NCBI GenBank assembly: GCA_019243635.1
Contig: JAFAUB010000146.1
Coordinates: 1-40,894 of the forward strand
Direction of reading: 5' to 3'
Origin: Pseudonocardiales bacterium
GTDB taxonomy: Bacteria > Actinomycetota > Actinomycetes > Mycobacteriales > Pseudonocardiaceae
Length of the DNA: 40,894 nt
The notes beneath the pieces were generated by a model, which worked only from the letters and a program-made list of their open reading frames with translations, was not told where the DNA came from and did not search any database. Position numbers and translations under genes: made by a program. Below are positions 38,464 through 40,894 of this stretch, piece after piece (the first letter of the stretch is position 1; every line of letters starts with the position of its first letter).

Positions 38464-39870
38464 TTACACCGTCACGAGCCCTCGCGCCCGGTCCAGGAAG
38501 TCTCCTACCGCCGGGACCTTCGCGTGCGGCTTCATCTGGCGGTAGAGGTCGCGGAGACGCCCGACGCCGCGAGTGGAGTCCAGGTTCTCGGACAACTCGA
38601 GTGCCGCCATACCCCGCCCGGCGGCGGCATCGAGGTCACGCTGCGGGCCCGGGTGGGCGAGGGCCTCGGCGAGGCGGATCAAGAAGTTCGTCCGGTCACG
38701 GATGAATGACTCATCGAACAGGGCGATACCGTCTTCGAGCATGTTCACCGCCTGGTCGGCTTGCCCCAGTTGCAGCAGAGCGCGACCGGCGCCGGCCGTG
38801 ACCTCCCCGGGTCCCACCCAGTACAGGTACGGGGGTTCGTCCTCTTGTTTGAGGCGTTCGACGTAGGTGCGAGTCTTCGAGATCGCCGCCACGCAGCCGG
38901 AGGGGTCCCGCAGGGTCGCCAAGGCGTATGCCTGCCTGCTGTAGAGCGCTGTCAGCAGGCTCGGCGTCTCCCGGCCCCGCACGCCGGCTACCGCAGTCTC
39001 GACGAGCGTGACAGCCTGCCTGGGGTACCCTTCGCGTGCGGCCTGATAGGCCATCGACCCGAGGATGTGGGCGCCCAGGGGCCGGTCATCGGCGCTGTGC
39101 GCCGCGCGGAGAGCGGCTACGTAGTAGCGCTGCGCCAGTCCCGGCTGCCCGGAGTCATAGGCGGCCCAACCCGCGAGCTGCCCCAGCTCGGCCAGCGCTC
39201 CATGAAGTTTGCGGCCGGTGGTCTGGTCGTAGGACGCCAGGTCGAGCAGCTCGGCGATCACTCCGAACTCCCGCTGGACCAGCGCGAGCACCGTGCCTCC
39301 CCCAGCAAGGTCATCCATCGCGCGCAGCTCAGGGATCATGGCCCTCAACCGGTCCACCAGCCCGGCCGACACCCGACGCCCCGACAACCCCGACACCAGC
39401 GGCCCCGGCTCGTGCACCAGCCACTGATGCGCCGGAGCGGTCAACGCCATGCCGCTGAGGAACACGAACCCTCGGCGCTCCACCGGACGATCACTGCCTC
39501 TCAGCACGACTGCCACCTCGACGGTACCCCGATGGTTCCACGGGGGCGCGAGTACTGGGTCATGCTCGAGATCGACGGGCAGCTCCTGCGCCGTATCCAG
39601 ATCGAGCAGCTCACCAACCCCCCGTAGCTCCGAGCTGCCTGATCGCCCGTCGTCGACCGGCTGTCCTTCGGCGAGCATGACGTTCAACTCTTCGACCGAG
39701 ACACTCAGGGCATCAGCGAGTTCGGGCCGACACCACGGCTGCGGACAGGTCTCGCCCCACTCCCAGCGCCCCACCGTGGTGGGCTGCACCCCCACGAGCC
39801 GCGCCAGCGTCTCCTGGCTGTGCCCAACAACCTCCCGGCGCTCCGCGAAAGCACGGCGCTTAGCGGTCAC
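38464..39870 (-). CDS. XRE-family regulator with TPR-like C-terminal region
   Basis: 468 aa. Residues about 5-60 form an XRE HTH: RRAFAERREVVGHSQETLARLVG (in parts: REVVGHSQETLARLVGVQ, PTTVGRWEWGET). The long C-terminal region is helical with repeat-like units such as GQPGLAQRYYVAALRAAHSAD and RQAVTLVETAVAG, as in actinobacterial transcriptional regulators that sense small molecules or peptides. The GTG at 39870 gives an N-terminus close to the HTH; ATG 39915 is an alternative. A close paralogue starts beyond the window and ends at 40050, 180 bp upstream. Confidence 0.85.
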   Translation of the reverse strand: MTAKRRAFAERREVVGHSQETLARLVGVQPTTVGRWEWGETCPQPWCRPELADALSVSVEELNVMLAEGQPVDDGRSGSSELRGVGELLDLDTAQELPVDLEHDPVLAPPWNHRGTVEVAVVLRGSDRPVERRGFVFLSGMALTAPAHQWLVHEPGPLVSGLSGRRVSAGLVDRLRAMIPELRAMDDLAGGGTVLALVQREFGVIAELLDLASYDQTTGRKLHGALAELGQLAGWAAYDSGQPGLAQRYYVAALRAAHSADDRPLGAHILGSMAYQAAREGYPRQAVTLVETAVAGVRGRETPSLLTALYSRQAYALATLRDPSGCVAAISKTRTYVERLKQEDEPPYLYWVGPGEVTAGAGRALLQLGQADQAVNMLEDGIALFDESFIRDRTNFLIRLAEALAHPGPQRDLDAAAGRGMAALELSENLDSTRGVGRLRDLYRQMKPHAKVPAVGDFLDRARGLVTV

Positions 39871-40049
39871 AGTCCCCAGCCCCCGTAGCCGATCGATCCA
39901 GCACCTGACCGGCACACCAGCTCACCAGCACGACCACCACGCCCCACCGCGGCGAGATGACCTAGGGATGTCATGAGCCTGTGCTGTCAGCACCTCAGCC
40001 AACCGGATCGTCGTAAACCGCGTCGTGGGCTCCCGGTCTCGGAGGCGCG

Positions 40050-40894
40050 TTACGCGGCCACAAGCCCACGCGCCCGGTCCAGGAAGTCCCGTACCGCAGG
40101 GACTATGGCGTGTGGCTTCAGATCGTGGTACAGGTCGCCGAGATAACCCAACCCGGTGATCGAGTCCAGGCTCTCGACCAGGTCGATGGACTCCATTCCC
40201 AGCCCGATGGCGACGTGGAGGTCACGCTGTTTTCCCGGTCGGGTGAGAGCACTGGCGAGATGAGTCACGTAGAACTGCCGGTCCCGGACGAAGGACTCGT
40301 CGAGTTGGGCGATACTTTCGGTGAGCATGGCTATCGCGTGGTCGGGCTGACCGAGTCGCAGCAGACACACGCCGGCATTGCCCGTGATCGCTGCTGGGTT
40401 GACCCAATACAACCAGGGTGGGTCGTCGTCCGGCGTGAGCGCTTCGACCTGGGTGCGGGCTTGGGAGATCGCCGCGGTGCAGGCCGAGGTGTCGCGCAGG
40501 AAGGCGAAAGCGTAGGCATGTCGCATGTACAGTTGGGCGAGCAGGGCTGGTGTCTGTCCTCCCCGCGTGCCGGCGAGGGCTGTCTCGATGAGCGTCACGG
40601 CATCGGCGGGCCGACCGTCGTATCGGGCGGCCTGAGAGGCCATAGACGCGAGGATGTACGCGCCCAGGGGCCGGTCATCAGCGCTGTGCGCCGCGCGCAA
40701 CGCCGCGACGTAGAAGCGCTGCGCCAGACCGTTATAGCCGGTATCGCAGGCTGACCAGCCACAGAACTGGCCCAGCTCGGCGAGCACGACGTGCAGCGCC
40801 CGACCGGTCCGCCCGTCGTAGGACGCCTGATCCAGCAGCCGGGCGACCCACCCGAACTCCTGCCGCGCCAAGGCGAGCACACCGCCGCCACCGG
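40050..40894 (-). CDS. XRE/TPR-like regulator, paralogue of the preceding gene (partial)
   Basis: Only the C-terminal 280 or so residues are in the window; the frame is open to the right edge. It aligns along its length with the 38464-39870 product: AQRFYVAALRAAHSADDRPLG against AQRYYVAALRAAHSADDRPLG (in shorter form: AALRAAHSADDRPLGA), and both end in VPAV-x-DFLDRARGLV. The DNA around both stop codons is also alike (CGGAGGCGCGTTAC), which indicates a tandem duplication that included the 3' end. The HTH would lie outside the window. Confidence 0.85.
   Translation of the reverse strand, partial: GGGGVLALARQEFGWVARLLDQASYDGRTGRALHVVLAELGQFCGWSACDTGYNGLAQRFYVAALRAAHSADDRPLGAYILASMASQAARYDGRPADAVTLIETALAGTRGGQTPALLAQLYMRHAYAFAFLRDTSACTAAISQARTQVEALTPDDDPPWLYWVNPAAITGNAGVCLLRLGQPDHAIAMLTESIAQLDESFVRDRQFYVTHLASALTRPGKQRDLHVAIGLGMESIDLVESLDSITGLGYLGDLYHDLKPHAIVPAVRDFLDRARGLVAA

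Overview
The window is high-GC DNA with dense, often overlapping genes (ATGA and GTGA junctions), many GTG starts, Tat or lipobox signals and a branched-chain dehydrogenase operon. This points to an actinomycete, possibly of the Pseudonocardiaceae; no rRNA or complete tRNA is present to narrow it further.

Left part (1-21260), apparently resident chromosome: a bkdABC-type 2-oxoacid dehydrogenase operon (245-3794, minus); a beta-propeller lipoprotein, an epimerase with a Cys/His insert and a polytopic membrane protein; a pair of anchored ferritin-like proteins with a cupredoxin lipoprotein (7649-9640); YidD; a VOC protein; a FecCD/FecB/FecE metal-type ABC importer with a methyltransferase (10859-14547); a CDF exporter; a NiCoT Ni/Co permease with an orphan winged-helix regulator; an S51-like protein fused to a CysRS-like tail; and a Ros/MucR zinc-finger gene upstream of superoxide dismutase. 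A near-identical 30-nt element with one compensatory stem change lies upstream of both the ABC importer and the NiCoT gene, suggesting shared metal control.

At 21261-21305 (minus) lies a 45-nt 3' half of a tRNA, from the anticodon loop to CCA. This is the usual scar of integration into a tRNA gene. Its orientation puts the inserted element to the right, so everything from about 21.3 kb to beyond the window end may be a genomic island.

Right part (21306-40894): a PF04072-type methyltransferase, an 880-bp control region with tandem 19-bp repeats and an inverted repeat, then a tight ten-gene plus-strand operon (23347-33136). It encodes a ketosynthase with an intact Cys-His-His set, a ketosynthase-like domain fused to a ketoreductase, two NTF2/SnoaL-like proteins, an ACMSD-type amidohydrolase/decarboxylase, an MBL-fold hydrolase, a FAH-family enzyme, an ACP, an acyl-CoA carboxylase beta subunit and an O-methyltransferase. 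I know no named pathway with this layout. It reads as a small, discrete polyketide/fatty-acid-like system with ring-forming or C-C-cleaving tailoring, borrowing acyltransferase and biotin carboxylase from primary metabolism. It is followed by a TetR-SDR pair (the SDR lacks the catalytic Tyr), a signal-less NMT1/THI5-like protein, a nitroreductase and an NmrA-like protein. The window ends in transposase debris and two tandem paralogous XRE/TPR-like regulators, the second cut by the window edge.
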